Positions 18,155 to 29,057 are shown, counted from the first letter of the stretch. The stretch is 64,000 bases of DNA from Gp6-AA40 sp963742105 (GCA_963742105.1 CAVUKN010000007.1:1736001-1800000); one strand, 5' to 3'. The notes: generated by a model from the sequence alone, not told the origin. Made by a program: numbers and translations.

Positions 18155-19706
18155 ATGCGCGGGATCATGCGGACGATGGGCAGCGTCTTGATCGGCGACG
18201 GCCGCCGCCGCGGTGTTCGTCACGACGACCTACGGGCAGTCTGGCCAGTCGATCCTCGGCAAGCCGAGCCCGGCCAATCACTTCATCGAGACGCCGGCAG
18301 GCTGGGTCCATCCCAAGACTGCGTGGGGTGAGCCCGACATCCAGGCCATGCTGAACATGATGCAGGCCGCCGGCATCCCGCTCGAGCGATGCGCGGGCAA
18401 CCGCAACTGCGACAAGAGCAAGGCGTGGCTGACCGACGAGGAGTACAACCAGCGGGTTGCCGCCGCGCGGGGCCGGGTCGACCAGGGTCGTGCCCTGATC
18501 GAACAGGGCAATTACGGCCGCGCGCTGCTGTCGGGCGTCACCGACCCGAGCATGCCGCAGCGCCAGACCAGCCTGATCGTCGATCCGCCGAACGGACAGT
18601 TGCCTGAGATCACTCCCGAAGGCAAGAAGCGGGCGCTCGCGATGGGCAGCTCGTGGTCACTGCCCGCCGAGGATCCGGTCTACGACGACGCCCTCGACTT
18701 CGACTTCTGGGACAACTGCCGGTCGCGCGGCATGCCGTCGTCGATGATGCCGTATCGCTACAACGGCGGCTTCCACATCATGCAGGCGCCCGGCGTCGTC
18801 GTGTTCGACCTCGAGATGATTCACGACTCGCGCGTGATCTTTACCGACAACCGTCCGCACCCTGGCAAGGCGATCAACGGCTACATGGGTGATTCGCAGG
18901 GCCACTGGGAAGGCAACACGCTCGTAGTCGAGACGACGAACTACAAGGAAGGCCCGCCGATGATCAACCTGGCGGTCGTCGGCTCTCCCGCCGGGAACCG
19001 CTTCCCGGTCAGTAATCAGTTGAAGACGACCGAGCGGATTACCCGCCTGAACAACGACGCGTGGCTCTACGAGATCAAGACCGAGGATCCGGTCATCATG
19101 AAGGGTTCGTTTACGGTGCGTTACCCGATGATCAACGACCCGAGCTACCAGTGGTGGGAATACGCCTGTCACGAGGGGAACACGATCGTCCAGGGCTACA
19201 GCACCACCAACAAGCACGAGCGTGAGCACCCGGATCCGGAACCGGCGCCGAGCACCGCGCAGGTACCGGCCACGCTCGCCGACAAGCTGGTGGGCCGCTG
19301 GGTCGGCAAGCCGCAGATTCCGACGATCGACTACAACATCGAAATCGAATTCGTGAAGACGGCAGACGGCGGGATCCAGGGCAAGTTGATCGGGACGGAC
19401 CTGAAGACGTTCCGCGGCAAGGTCAACCCGACGATCAACAAGTTCCTGCGAGACTTCCGGATCAGCAACCCGGGTCCGGGCGGTCGCGGCGGCGGTGGCC
19501 GCGGCGGCGGGGCACCGCAGGGCGGAGGCGCGCCGGCCCCCGCCGCGCCGCTCTCGCTCGACCAGCCGATTCAGGTCAACTTCCAGTTCCCGAACACGCA
19601 GCCGTGGACCTACGCGGGAACGATCGCTCCGGATGGTTCGCAGATCACCGGCGTCACCAACAGCGCGCAGGGTGGATCGCTGCTCGACTTCAAGAAGAAG
19701 TCGTAA
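18155..19706 (+). CDS. Secreted 'WGDPDIQG' family protein, paralogue 2 with C-terminal extension, frame break in signal peptide
   Basis: Start at ATG 18155 behind AGGAG gives MRGIMRTMGSVLIG; one extra base near 18197 must be skipped to reach TAAAAVFVTTTYGQSGQSIL. The core matches paralogue 1 throughout: PKTAWGEPDIQAMLNM, LTDEEYNQR, RQTSLIVDPPNGQLPEIT, MIHDSRVIFTDNRPHPGKAI, GDSQGHWEGNTLVVETTNY and YACHEGNT. A further domain of about 140 residues starts LADKLVGRWVGKPQIPTIDY and has a lipocalin/DUF-like beta pattern split by a glycine-rich linker (about residues 430-460). The gene is probably an ancestral tandem duplicate of paralogue 1, separated from it by the convergent GT87-like gene. Confidence 0.78.
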
Positions 19707-19734
19707 CGGGCTCCGGACTTCGGGCTCCGGGGTT
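19707..19734. repeat. CGGGCTC heptamer array directly after a stop codon
   Basis: CGGGCTC, CGGACTT, CGGGCTC, CGGGGTT begin at the base following the TAA of the upstream gene. The same CGGGCTY word recurs at 31502-31522. Confidence 0.75.
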
Positions 19735-19758
19735 TCGGCTGAGAGCGACGTGCGACCG

Positions 19759-19797
19759 AGAGCGCCAGGCTAACCTGGCGCTCTTCGTTTGTACGGG
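19759..19797 (+). terminator. Rho-independent terminator, TTTGTACG-tail type
   Basis: Perfect 11-bp stem AGAGCGCCAGG / CCTGGCGCTCT with a 4-base loop, tail TCGTTTGTACGGG. It is placed 53 bases after the stop of the upstream gene. Confidence 0.8.
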
Positions 19798-20162
19798 TGA
19801 TCGAGCGCGCGCCGACTTCAGAAGTCGCCGCGATCCGCAGATCCACCGGTCATCGCGCTGGACACGTCAATGCGGAACGCGAAGTCGGGAGATGCGGCGT
19901 CTTGATGGCCGCGACGCACTCGCCGCCCCGCCTCGCACGCGCTCGCCGCGTTCGCGCAACAAGACCCGTCCGACTAGGGCGCCGACTGCCCGCACGTGAG
20001 GCCGCTTCGGAGCCGCATCTCCCTGCGCGCCGCGGCGCCGCCTGCGGTTGCAGACACGTGGCTCCTACGGGCCCACATGCGTGCAGCCGGCCGCGGCTGA
20101 CGCTCGATCAACACCGCGTGTCGGGTGTGGGCGGGGCGTGCACGTCGATTCGTACAAGCAAA
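19798..20162. other. Non-coding stretch without recognisable gene
   Basis: GC-rich DNA between two terminators. Short overlapping ORFs here have no signal peptide, conserved motif or ribosome-binding site, and I see no tRNA or repeat. Confidence 0.5.
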
Positions 20163-20188
20163 AGGGCCAGGATTCTCCTCCTGGCCCT
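20156..20188 (-). terminator. Rho-independent terminator of the ankyrin gene, TTTGTACG-tail type
   Basis: Perfect 10-bp stem AGGGCCAGGA (20163-20172) / TCCTGGCCCT (20179-20188), 6-base loop. Read leftward it is followed by TTTTGCTTGTACG, a better T-tract than in the plus direction. It sits 51 bases beyond the stop at 20240. Confidence 0.75.
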
Positions 20189-20239
20189 CTTGTTCGCCGG
20201 CCTTCGTCCTGAAGGGTGGTAACCGTCAATCCTAAAGCT

Positions 20240-22034
20240 CTACTCGCACGCCTCGGTGATGCAGATCGACTCGAGCGTGCGGCCCATCGGCGGCGCCTTG
20301 AGACCCTGCTTGACCATGAGCTCGCGCATCAACTTGCCCGCTTCGGGGTGCGGAATCGCGGACTGCACGCCCACGCGGACGAGGCCGTCGGCGTAATCCA
20401 CGGGCTCCCAGGTGTGCACTGCCAGCTTGCCGCCACGGTTGTCGGTGTTGCCGAAGTCGCGTGTGTCAAGCCTGGCACCGGCGTCGAAGAGGGCCTGAAT
20501 CACTTCAGTGTTTCCCTTGTGCCCTGCGCCGTGCATGGCCGGTACGACCCGTGTCAGCCTGGGCGTTGACGTCCAAGCCGAGGCCGATCAGCATTTTGAC
20601 CGCTTCCGCCGACTGCTTCGGCGACCACTCGTAGGTGATGCCCTCCACCCAACCGATGCCGGCGGCGACCTGCAGGGGCGTCACGCCGAGCACGGTATTG
20701 ATCTTTGGATCCGCGCCGTGGTCGAGCAGGAGCTTCATCAGTTCGATGTCACCTGATTGCGACGCGCGAAGGAAGGCCGTTGCGCCATTCTCATCGAGCC
20801 ACTGGTTGGTGAACACCGTCCGCGTCTCGGTGCTGTCCTTGACTCGGGCGTTGACGTTGGCGCCCTTGTCGATGAGCAGCTTGATGAAGTCCAGGTGATC
20901 CATGTCGGGACGACGGACCGGGTAGTCACCGCCCTCGATATTTCGATTGTCGGTCGCCAGATACAGCGGAGTCCAGCCACCCTTATTGGGCAGGTTGACG
21001 TCCGCACCATGCTCAATCAGGTACGCGCCCAGCGTGTAGTACCGGTTTTGCGTGGCGACGAGCAGCGGGCTCCAGCCGTAGCCGGACGTCTGGTTGACGT
21101 CGACGCCGGCCTCGAGCAGGACCTTGACGGTGTTCAGGTCATTGGCGCGGACCGCATAGGTCAGCGCGGTGAGCTGTCCGCCATCGGCCGCGTTGCCGCC
21201 GCGACGACCCACCAGACCGACGGCCGCGCCGGAATCGTCCGTGTCGCCCAGTGCCGCGGCGTTGTTGTTCGACGCGGCTGCCGCTGCGGCCGCGGCTGCG
21301 GCTGCAGCCTGCACCGTGCGCGCGGCTTCAGCCTGCTGCGCTGCCTGGATGGCTGCCCCTTCGCCAGACGCGGCACGAATCGCCGCCAGGTCGAGCGGTG
21401 CACCCGCCGCGACCGCCGCGCCCTGCGCCGCCACGGCCTTCCGCGGATCGTTGGCCTTGCCGAGCGCCGGACCCCGCCCGCGCGGCGCGACGTTCGACTT
21501 CGCGTTCATGTCGGCGCCGCTCTTGAGCAGCAACGACACCGCCTGGGCGTGCCCTTCGTCGGCCGCCCACATCAGCGGCGTCGTTCCCCGCTGATCTTCC
21601 TTGGCGTTGACGTCGGCTCCCTTGTCGATGAGCACTTTCATCGCCTCGGTATTCCCGGTGCGCGCCGCGATCATCAGCGGCGTGCGGCCGAGCGGCATCT
21701 TCTCGTTGGGATCAGCACCGGCGGCGATGAGTCGCGCCAGCATCGCGGCGTCGCCGTTGACCGAGGCGAGCCACATCGCGGTGCTGCCTTCGCGATTGGC
21801 CGCCTTCACGTTGGCGCCCGCCTTGATCAGCATGTCCGCCATCTCGACATCCGATCGATAGGCGGCCCACTGAATGGCCGTGGCTCCATCGGGCTGCGGC
21901 GCGTTGACGTCGGCCTTCTGGGCGATCAACGCGCGCACGGCGGCCTTGTCGCCCTTCATCGCCGCATCGGCCACTTCGCTCTTCCCGGCGGCGAACGAGG
22001 GAACGACGAAAGACACGAAGGCCACGAAGCACAT
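20240..22034 (-). CDS. Secreted ankyrin-repeat protein, one frame break
   Basis: Start at ATG 22034 gives a clean signal peptide (MCFVAFVSFVVPSFAAGKS); the upstream ATG at 22133 would place a heptamer repeat in the coding sequence. Ankyrin repeats run through most of the length (ADVNAPQPDGATAIQWAAY, GADPNEKMPLGRTPLMIAA, GADVNAKEDQRGTTPLMWAA, GVDVNQTSGYGWSPLLVA, GADVNLPNKGGWTPLYLA). They are interrupted by an Ala-rich linker of about 60 residues with eleven consecutive Ala. A shift near 20540 joins LGLDVNAQADTGRT to MHGAGHKGNTEVIQALFDAG. It is the third gene of the minus-strand DUF1592-DUF1552-ankyrin cluster, probably a periplasmic interaction scaffold. Confidence 0.85.
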
Positions 22035-22103
22035 CAAGCCGATCGTGCACGTCGCGGTTCGCGAGCTCCCAGGTAGGCCGGGAGCCGCCGAGCGGTCCCG
22101 GCG

Positions 22104-22124
22104 AGTTGGCAGTTGGAAGTTGGG
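22104..22124. repeat. AGTTGGN heptamers (CCAACT family)
   Basis: AGTTGGC, AGTTGGA, AGTTGGG in register between the DUF1552 stop and the ankyrin signal peptide. The reverse complement is the CAACTCC word found at 45708 and 56565. Confidence 0.65.
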
Positions 22125-22132
22125 AATTCTCA

Positions 22133-23482
22133 TCAGAGATTCTCCAGCCGGCCAGTGCTGTCGCCGAACGATTCCTGATGAATGTCGAACCGGTCGAGCA
22201 CACTCAGGAGGAGGTTGCCGGTCGGGACGGTCTTGCTCGGGTACGCCAGGTGCCGGTTGCCCTTGACCTTGCCGTTCAGACCGCCGATTAACACGTGCGG
22301 CACGTCGTAGTGCACGTGCTGGTTCGAGTTCCCCATGTTGCTGCCGAAGAGAATCAGCGACCGGTCGAGCAGCGTCCCGTCCCCTTCTTTCACCTTCGAC
22401 AGGTTCTCGGCGAGGTGCGCCACCATCTTCACGTGGTACTGGTTGATCTTCGACAGATCGGCAATGCGCCGCGGGTCCTCGCCGTGGTGCGACACGCCGT
22501 GGAAAGACGACGTCGGCGACTCGCTTTCCGGATAGGTCCGGTTGGTGAGGTCGCGGGCGAACAACAGCGTGCCGACGCGGGTGATGTCGGCCTGGAACGC
22601 GAGCGCCAGCAGATCGAACTGCAGCTTGACGTGCTGGTCGAACGACCGCGGCACGCCGACCGGCACGTCGAAGTCTTCCGGCGCCACGTTGGACGCCTTC
22701 ATCGCAATCTGCAGCCGCCGTTCGATCTCGCGAACGTTCTCGGCGTAGCTGTCGAGCCGCTCCCGATCGGGCGCGCTGATCTCGCCGCGCAGCTTCTTCA
22801 TGCTGCCGTTCAGCGAGTCGAGGATGCTCTGGTCGCGCTTGCGGTTGATCGCCCGCTGCTCGGCCGTGCTGCCGTCACCGAACATGCGCTCGAACACCAC
22901 CTGCGGGTTGAGCTCCATCGGCAGCGGTGTCGTCGGCGACGCCCACGAGATCGTGTTGGTGTAGGTGCAGCTGTAGCCCTCGCCGCAGTTGCTCGAGTTG
23001 GCGCCCGGATCTTCGACCGCCATCTGCATCGACGGGATCAGCGTCTGGCTGCCGATCTTCTGCGCGATCATCTGGTCAATCGTGGTGCCGTTGTAGACGT
23101 CGGCGCCGGCGGTCTTCTTCGGCTTCTGCGCCGACATGAACGCCGCCGCCACCCAGTGGTCGGCACCGGTCACACCCGGCGGGGGTTCAGCCGACCGCGA
23201 GTGCAGGCCGCTGAAGATCACCGTCTGATTCTTGAACGGCTCGAGCGGCTTCCAGTTGAACGGCAGTTCGGTCGGCAGCGCGCCTTCCTTCTCCGGCACC
23301 CAGTAGCCAGGTGCCATGCCGTGCGGCACGAACAGCCCCACGAATCGCGGCGTCGGGGCCGCCGCGGTCTGCGCCAGCGCGGTCGCGGCTGGCACCATCG
23401 CTTCGAGGAACGGCAGCGCGAGCGTGGCGCCGGCACCACGCAGGACCGTCCGTCGGGAAATGAATTTCTTCGTCAGGAACAT
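22133..23482 (-). CDS. DUF1552 family protein with Tat-type signal
   Basis: 449 residues. The N-terminus FISRRTVLRGAGATLALPFL is a twin-arginine-type signal, so the protein is probably folded and cofactor-bearing before export. The body shows the DUF1552 pattern: FVGLFVPHGMAPGYWVPE, QTVIFSGLHSRSAEPPPG, GADHWVAAAFMSA, SIDQ-like GTTIDQMIAQKIG, SSFHGVSHHGEDPRRI and LILFGSNMGNSNQHVHYDVP, several His-rich motifs resembling the sulfatase/alkaline phosphatase fold. It follows the DUF1592 gene by 16 bases and its stop overlaps an ATG (ATGA). The DUF1552-DUF1592 pairing is widespread in Planctomycetes, Acidobacteriota and Myxobacteria; the activity is not established. Confidence 0.92.
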   Translation of the reverse strand: MFLTKKFISRRTVLRGAGATLALPFLEAMVPAATALAQTAAAPTPRFVGLFVPHGMAPGYWVPEKEGALPTELPFNWKPLEPFKNQTVIFSGLHSRSAEPPPGVTGADHWVAAAFMSAQKPKKTAGADVYNGTTIDQMIAQKIGSQTLIPSMQMAVEDPGANSSNCGEGYSCTYTNTISWASPTTPLPMELNPQVVFERMFGDGSTAEQRAINRKRDQSILDSLNGSMKKLRGEISAPDRERLDSYAENVREIERRLQIAMKASNVAPEDFDVPVGVPRSFDQHVKLQFDLLALAFQADITRVGTLLFARDLTNRTYPESESPTSSFHGVSHHGEDPRRIADLSKINQYHVKMVAHLAENLSKVKEGDGTLLDRSLILFGSNMGNSNQHVHYDVPHVLIGGLNGKVKGNRHLAYPSKTVPTGNLLLSVLDRFDIHQESFGDSTGRLENL

Positions 23483-23498
23483 CGCGTGTATGACTCCT

Positions 23499-25975
23499 CT
23501 AACGGGCCGCGGTCTGCGTGGACCGATCGGATGATTTCAGGTTCATCTGGAATGACGGACTCTTCACGATACCGAGAATCAGGGACGACATCCGGTATTT
23601 CGACGGCGCGGCCTCGCGCACGAGCGAGCGCACCAGCGGCATGTCCGCCGGCTCGACGCCACGGCCGAGCGCATACGTGAACAGACGCTCCGCGACGACG
23701 CGGGCGAACTGATCCTGATAGCGGAGCAGCACCTGGCGCAGACCGTTCACGCCATCGATCTTGGTCCCGTCGTTGAGCACGGCGCCCGCGTCCACCGGAG
23801 CACTCTCGTCCTTCGAGCGCCACGCGCCGGTCGCGTCGAAATTCTCCAGCGCCATCCCGAACGGCTCGAAGCTGCGGTGGCACTGGGCGCAGGCCAGCGC
23901 GGCGTGATGCCGCTCGAGGATCTCGCGCATCGACGGAATCTTCTCGTTGCCGGCGGCGCCGCCTTCCTTCTTCTCCTTGAGCGACGTGTCGACGCCCGGC
24001 GGTGGCGGCGGCGGCTCGATGCCGAAGAAGGTGACGAGCGCCCACTTGCCGCGCATCACCGGCGAGGTGCGTGCCGCCTGCGACGTCACGGTCAGCAGCG
24101 CTCCCTTGCCGAGCAGGCCGCGACGGGCCTCGAGGTCGGCCGGCAGCGTCACGCGGCGGAACTGAGACCCGTAGATGTTCGGGATGCCGTAGTGCTTCGC
24201 GAGCCGCTCGTTCACGTAGGTGTAGTTCGCGTCGAGCAGGTCGACGATGCTGCGGTCCTCGTGGACGACGCTGCCGAAGAACAGCTCCATCTCGCGCTGG
24301 AAGGCGGCGCGCAGATTGTCGTCGAAGTCGGGGAACAGGTTCACCGCCGGCTCACTCGTGGCCAGTGACCGGACGCTGAGCCACTGTCCGATGAAATTCG
24401 CGATCAGCGCGTCGGACCGCTGATCTGCGAGCATGCGCTTGACCTGCTTCTGCAGCATCAGCGGCTCGTGCAGCCGGTTCTGCGCGGCGACGTCAATCAG
24501 CTCGTCGTCCGGGATGCTGCTCCACAGGAAGAACGACAGCCGCGACGCCAGGTCGAGATCGCTGATCCGATAGCTCTTGCCGGCCGCGAGCGTGGCCGGC
24601 TCCTGCTCACCGCGATAGATGAACTGCACGTCGGCGAGGACGCGCTGCAGCGCAACCTGAATGCCTTGATCGAACGACCCGTTGCCGGCACGCCCCTGCT
24701 TGTAGAACTCCATGACGGTGTCGACGTCGGTTTTCGTCGCTGGACGACGGTAGGCGCGCTTGACGAGCGTCGACACGATCTGGCGGGCGCACGCATCCTC
24801 ACCCACGGTGCTGGCCGGCTTGCAGGTGAAGATCTTCTTGCGGCTCGACGTGTCGCTGGCCGGGTTGGCGTTGTACGGTCCCTCGACGACGACCTGGCCG
24901 ACGTGCGGATAGAACTGGAACCCGGGGATGTCGCCGGGCGTGTTCATCGTCCGCTGGAACGGCCGGTTCAGTTCGGTCGCGGGAAGGTCGTTGGTGGCGA
25001 CGAACGTCACGCCCACGTCGTGCAGTCCCGCCTTGATCGCGATCGGCGGCGTGGACTTGCCATTGCCGGTCGTCGGCTTGATGTCGCGGTCCCAGTCGAA
25101 CACGTGGACGAGCTCGCCGTCGATCAGCACTTCGAGCTTCTCGCCCTGAATCTGACCGAGCACGGCCTGGAAATAGCCGGTGACGCCCTTTACGTTGAAC
25201 GAGTACTCGCCGTCGGTCGGGAACTCGTAGGGAATCAAAATGCCGCCGCGGGTGCCGAACGGCAGCCCCTCGATGTGGTAGTTCTGCGCCGTGTCGGGCG
25301 CCACGTCGAACACCTTCTGCGTCGGCGCGGCGGCCTCGCCGATCGCGAGGCGCGAGATCTTTCCGGCCGCCGACAGGTAGGCTTCCATCAGCGCCGGCGA
25401 GATCGTCAGCGCCGCGGCCTGATTGTCGAAGCCGCGGGTCGAGTCGTCCGCGGGCAGGAACTTCGCCGCATCGACCTCCAGGTTGAGCAGGTCACGAATC
25501 GCGTTGGTGTATTCCGTGCGATTCAGGCGGTGCAGCCCGGGCGCTTCGAGGAATGGCTGGGCATTCCGGTCCAGCTCGGCCTCCATCGCCGAAATGAACG
25601 TGGTCATGCCAGCGGCGTCGGGACGGGGCATGCCGGTGGGCGGCATCATGCCGGCGCGCAGCTTGAGGACGATCTTCTCAGCCATTTCGCGATGTTCACG
25701 CAGTTGGCTGAGGTCGAAGGAGTCGAGTTCGAGCCCCCCGGTCTTGGCCCGTGCGTTGTGACACGTCACGCAGTACTTGTCCATCGTCGCCCGGGCGGCG
25801 GCCAGATCCGGGGCCGCGGTGGTCGCCACGGCCGGACGAGGCGATACCTGAGCAGTGGCCACCGGCGCCGGCTTCGGTCGCCGGCGCGGGCGCCGGCAGG
25901 CTTAGCGGCCTGCCCGTAAATAGCTGCAACCCAAAGAGCTACAGCCGACGTCGTAATCAGAAATTTCGAATTCAC
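23499..25975 (-). CDS. Secreted PSD1-like cytochrome protein (DUF1587/1592/1588/1585), frame break after the signal peptide
   Basis: A signal peptide, MNSKFLITTSAVALWVAAIY, starts at 25975; a shift between about 25862 and 25895 joins it to the main frame of 787 residues. The main part opens with a c-type haem motif, MDKYCVTCHNARAKTGGLEL, followed by DUF1587 (LHRLNRTEYTNAIRDLL), a carbohydrate-binding-like segment, DUF1595/1592 (DLASRLSFFLWSSIPDDEL), DUF1588 (RRGLLGKGALLTVTSQAART) with a second CxxCH (ACAQCHRSFEPFGMALENFD) and DUF1585 (VVAERLFTYALGRG). It is a periplasmic redox or polymer-degrading protein acting with the DUF1552 partner. The length is normal. Confidence 0.9.
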
Positions 25976-26134
25976 GAAGCCCCCGTCGCGAGAAACTCAG
26001 GCCGTGATAAAAAGGTGCGGTGTAATTCTGTCGGACCTGTGGCTCCTGTCAAGAACTCTTTCATCCCGCTCGGCTTAGCGTTGGTATGCTGCTACCCTGA
26101 ATTCTCATCGCAGCGCGCATGCAGAAGGACTTGT

Positions 26135-28980
26135 ATGACCGTTTCCCGTCGCCTGGCCCTCGTCGTGCTGACGCTGGCCCTGATCGCTCCCTCGGGTCAC
26201 CTGAACGCCGCCGGGCAGAATGCGGGCGCAACCGGGGCGGCGGACATCCCGCTGACCCAGGCTGTGCCGGTCGACCCGCGTATTACCACTGGAATACTGC
26301 CGAACGGGCTCCGGTATTACATCCGGGCCAATAAAGCCCCGCGAAACCGCGCCGAGCTCCGGCTGGCTGTCAATGCCGGGTCGATTCTCGAAGACGACGA
26401 CCAGCGGGGGCTCGCCCATATGGTCGAGCACATGGCGTTCAACGGCACCACGCATTTCCCGGGGAACGACATCATCGCCTTCATGCAGGCGATCGGGATG
26501 CGGTTCGGCGCCCACGTCAACGCGCACACCGGGTTCGACGAGACCGTCTACCAGCTCCAGATTCCGACCGAGAACCCGCGCGTCATCGACCGGGCGTTCC
26601 TCGCACTGGAAGACTGGGCGCACAACGTGACCTTCGAACCGGACGAAGTCGACAAGGAACGCGGCGTCGTCCTCGAAGAATGGCGGCTCGGCCTCGGCGC
26701 CGACGAACGGATGCGGGACAAGCAGTTCCCGGTGCTGCTGAAGGGCTCGCGCTACGCCGACCGGTTGCCCATCGGGACGCCCGACACGCTCCGGTCCTTC
26801 TCCTACGACAAGCTGCGGCGCTTCTACAACGACTGGTATCGCCCGGATCTGATGGCAGTGATCGCGGTCGGCGATTTCGACGTCGCGGCGGTCGAGGCGA
26901 TGATCAAGGCGCACTTCACTGACATTCCGCGCCCCGCCACTCCGCGCCAGCGGCAGGACTACCCCGTTCCCGATCATCCGGGCACGCTCTATACCGTCGC
27001 CACCGATCCGGAAGCGACCGTCACCACGGTGAGCGTCATCAACAAGATGGCGTTCCGCGACCAGACCTCGGTCGGGTCGTACCGGCAGTCGCTCGTCGAG
27101 CGTCTGTTTGCGAGCATGCTGTCGGCCAGGTTCGAGGAGCTCTCGCACAGCCCCGATCCGCCATTCCTCGCGGCGGAAACGTCGCGCAGCATGTTCGTGC
27201 ACACCGCCGAGGTGACCTCGCTCAACGCGCTGGCGGTCGACGGCAACGTCGAAAAGGCGCTGACGGCGATGTTCACGGAAATGGAACGGGTGACGAAGTT
27301 CGGCTTCACCGCCACCGAGCTCGAGCGCGAAAAGCTGAACATGCGGCTCTTCCTCCAACGCGCAACGGTCGAGGAAGCCACGTGGGAATCCGAGGCACTG
27401 GCCGACGAATACATCCGCAACTTCCTGCAGAAGGAGCCGATCCCGGGCATTCAGTACGAATACGGCCTGCACCAGCGGTTCGTCCCGGAGATCAGCCTTC
27501 GCGAAGTCAACGCGCTCGCCAAGGATTGGATGCCTGACCGCAGCCGGGTCGTCATGGTCGGAGGACCGCAGAAGCCTGGCGTCGCCCTGCCGACCGAAGC
27601 GAAGCTGGCGGCGGCGATCAAGGCCGGCAGCAGCGCGCAGCTCTCGGCGTACGTCGACACGGTCAGCACGCTGCCGCTGCTCGAGCCTGTGCCCGCGCCC
27701 GGCCGCGTCGTCAACACGACTGAGCGCGCGGCACTCGGCATCACGGAATGGCAGCTGTCGAATGGCGTCGCGCGTCGTGCTGAGGCCGACCACCAACAAG
27801 CAGGACGAAATCCTGTTCCGCGCGGTCAGCGCCGGCGGCACGTCCATGGCGAGCGACCAGGATTTCGTCGCGGCGGAAACCGCGGCGGCGGTCGTCGAGC
27901 GCAGCGGGCTCGGCAAGCTCAATGAGAGCACGCTCGAGAAGAAGCTGGCCGGCAAGACGGCGTTCGTGCGGCCCGAGATCGGCGATACCAGCGAAGGTCT
28001 CCGCGGCGGATCCTCGCGCGGCGATCTCGAGACGATGTTCCAGCTGGTGTACCTGACGTTCACACAACCGCGTGCGGACCAGGAGGCGTTCGCGACCTAC
28101 GTACGCCAGCTCCAGGCGACGCTGGCGAACCGCGAAGCGATGCCGGATGCGGCGTTCAACGACGCGGTCGAAGCGGCGGTGACCCAGAACCACTTGCGAT
28201 CACGCCCGCTGAGCCTCGACCAGCTGCCGAAACTGAATTTGCAGAAGTCGCTGCAGTTCTACAAGGACCGCTTCGCCGATGCGAGCGACTTCACCTTCAT
28301 CTTCGTCGGCAACATCGACCAGAACACGTTCAAGCCGCTCGTCGAGCGTTACCTGGCCAGCCTGCCCGCGTCGAACCGTCACGAGACGGCACGGGATGTC
28401 GGCATCCGGACGCCCACCACCATCGTCGAGCGGCAGATCAAGAAGGGATTGGACCCGAGGAGCCAGGTGAGCGTGGTGTTCACGGGGCCGTTCGAGAACG
28501 ATCAGACGAATCGCATCATCATGCGCGCGATGGCCGAATCGCTCGAAGGCAGCCTGCAGCGAACACTTCGTGAAGACCTCGGCGGGACCTACGGCGTGAG
28601 CGCGCGGCCGCAGTTCGAGGAGCAACCCACGGGTCAATATCGCGTGACCATCTCCTTCGCCTGCGATCCCGGCCCGTCTCGACGCACTCGTCTCGTCGAT
28701 GTTCCGCGTCATCGACCAGTTCCGCGAGCTCGGGCCGTCGCGGTCGCAGGTCTCGGACGTTCGCTCCGCCCTGGTCCGTGACCTGGAGACCAACAGCCGC
28801 GACAACTCGTACCTGCTCAACCAGCTGGCCTACAAGTACCAGTACGGCGAGGATCCCGCCGAAGCCTTCAACCTCGAAAAGTTCTACGACCAGATCACCC
28901 CCGCGGCGATCCAGAAGGCGGCGCAGCTCTATCTCGACCCGAAGCGGTATGTGAAGGTGATCCTTACGCCCGAGAAGTAA
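26135..28980 (+). CDS. Periplasmic M16 (pitrilysin-type) zinc metallopeptidase, two frame breaks
   Basis: About 948 residues from ATG 26135, with GAAGGA six bases upstream. A signal peptide (RRLALVVLTLALIAPSGHL) precedes the first M16 domain, which carries the inverted zinc motif HMVEHMAFNG (HxxEH) and the downstream Glu in VVLEEWRLGLG. A second, inactive M16 half follows (FYKDRFADASDFTFIFVGNI, LREDLGGTYGVS). The arrangement matches PqqL-like processing peptidases with two halves closing around peptide substrates. Frame shifts are needed near 27765 and near 28670; flanking sequence on each side is well conserved. It ends at a palindromic repeat shared with the convergent regulator gene. Confidence 0.9.
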
Positions 28981-28988
28981 TTGAAATT

Positions 28989-29057
28989 GATGATTGACCA
29001 ATTTGACAATTGAAATATGGCAATTGAATGTTTCAATCTCGAGACTGGTCAATCATC
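28989..29057. repeat. GATTGACCAATTTGA-type palindromic element between convergent genes
   Basis: Outer arms GATGATTGACCA (28989-29000) and TGGTCAATCATC (29046-29057) are perfect, with TTGA/TCAA-rich words inside. The right arm contains the stop codon of the leftward response regulator. It is the same word family as the elements at 58217 and 58811. Confidence 0.75.

Noticed and set aside
20757..22076. 439-codon open frame antisense to the ankyrin gene
   Set aside because: Arginine/glycine-rich with no signal or motif; a GC-rich shadow of a clearly coding minus strand.
22295..23680. 461-codon frame antisense to DUF1552
   Set aside because: The opposite strand encodes an unmistakable DUF1552 protein; the antisense frame is low-complexity His/Arg/Val.
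24468..25919. 483-codon frame antisense to DUF1592
   Set aside because: Shadow of the cytochrome gene; no ribosome-binding site or domain.
26105..28063. 652-codon frame antisense to the M16 peptidase
   Set aside because: The peptidase zinc motif lies on the other strand; antisense composition is typical of GC-rich third-position bias.
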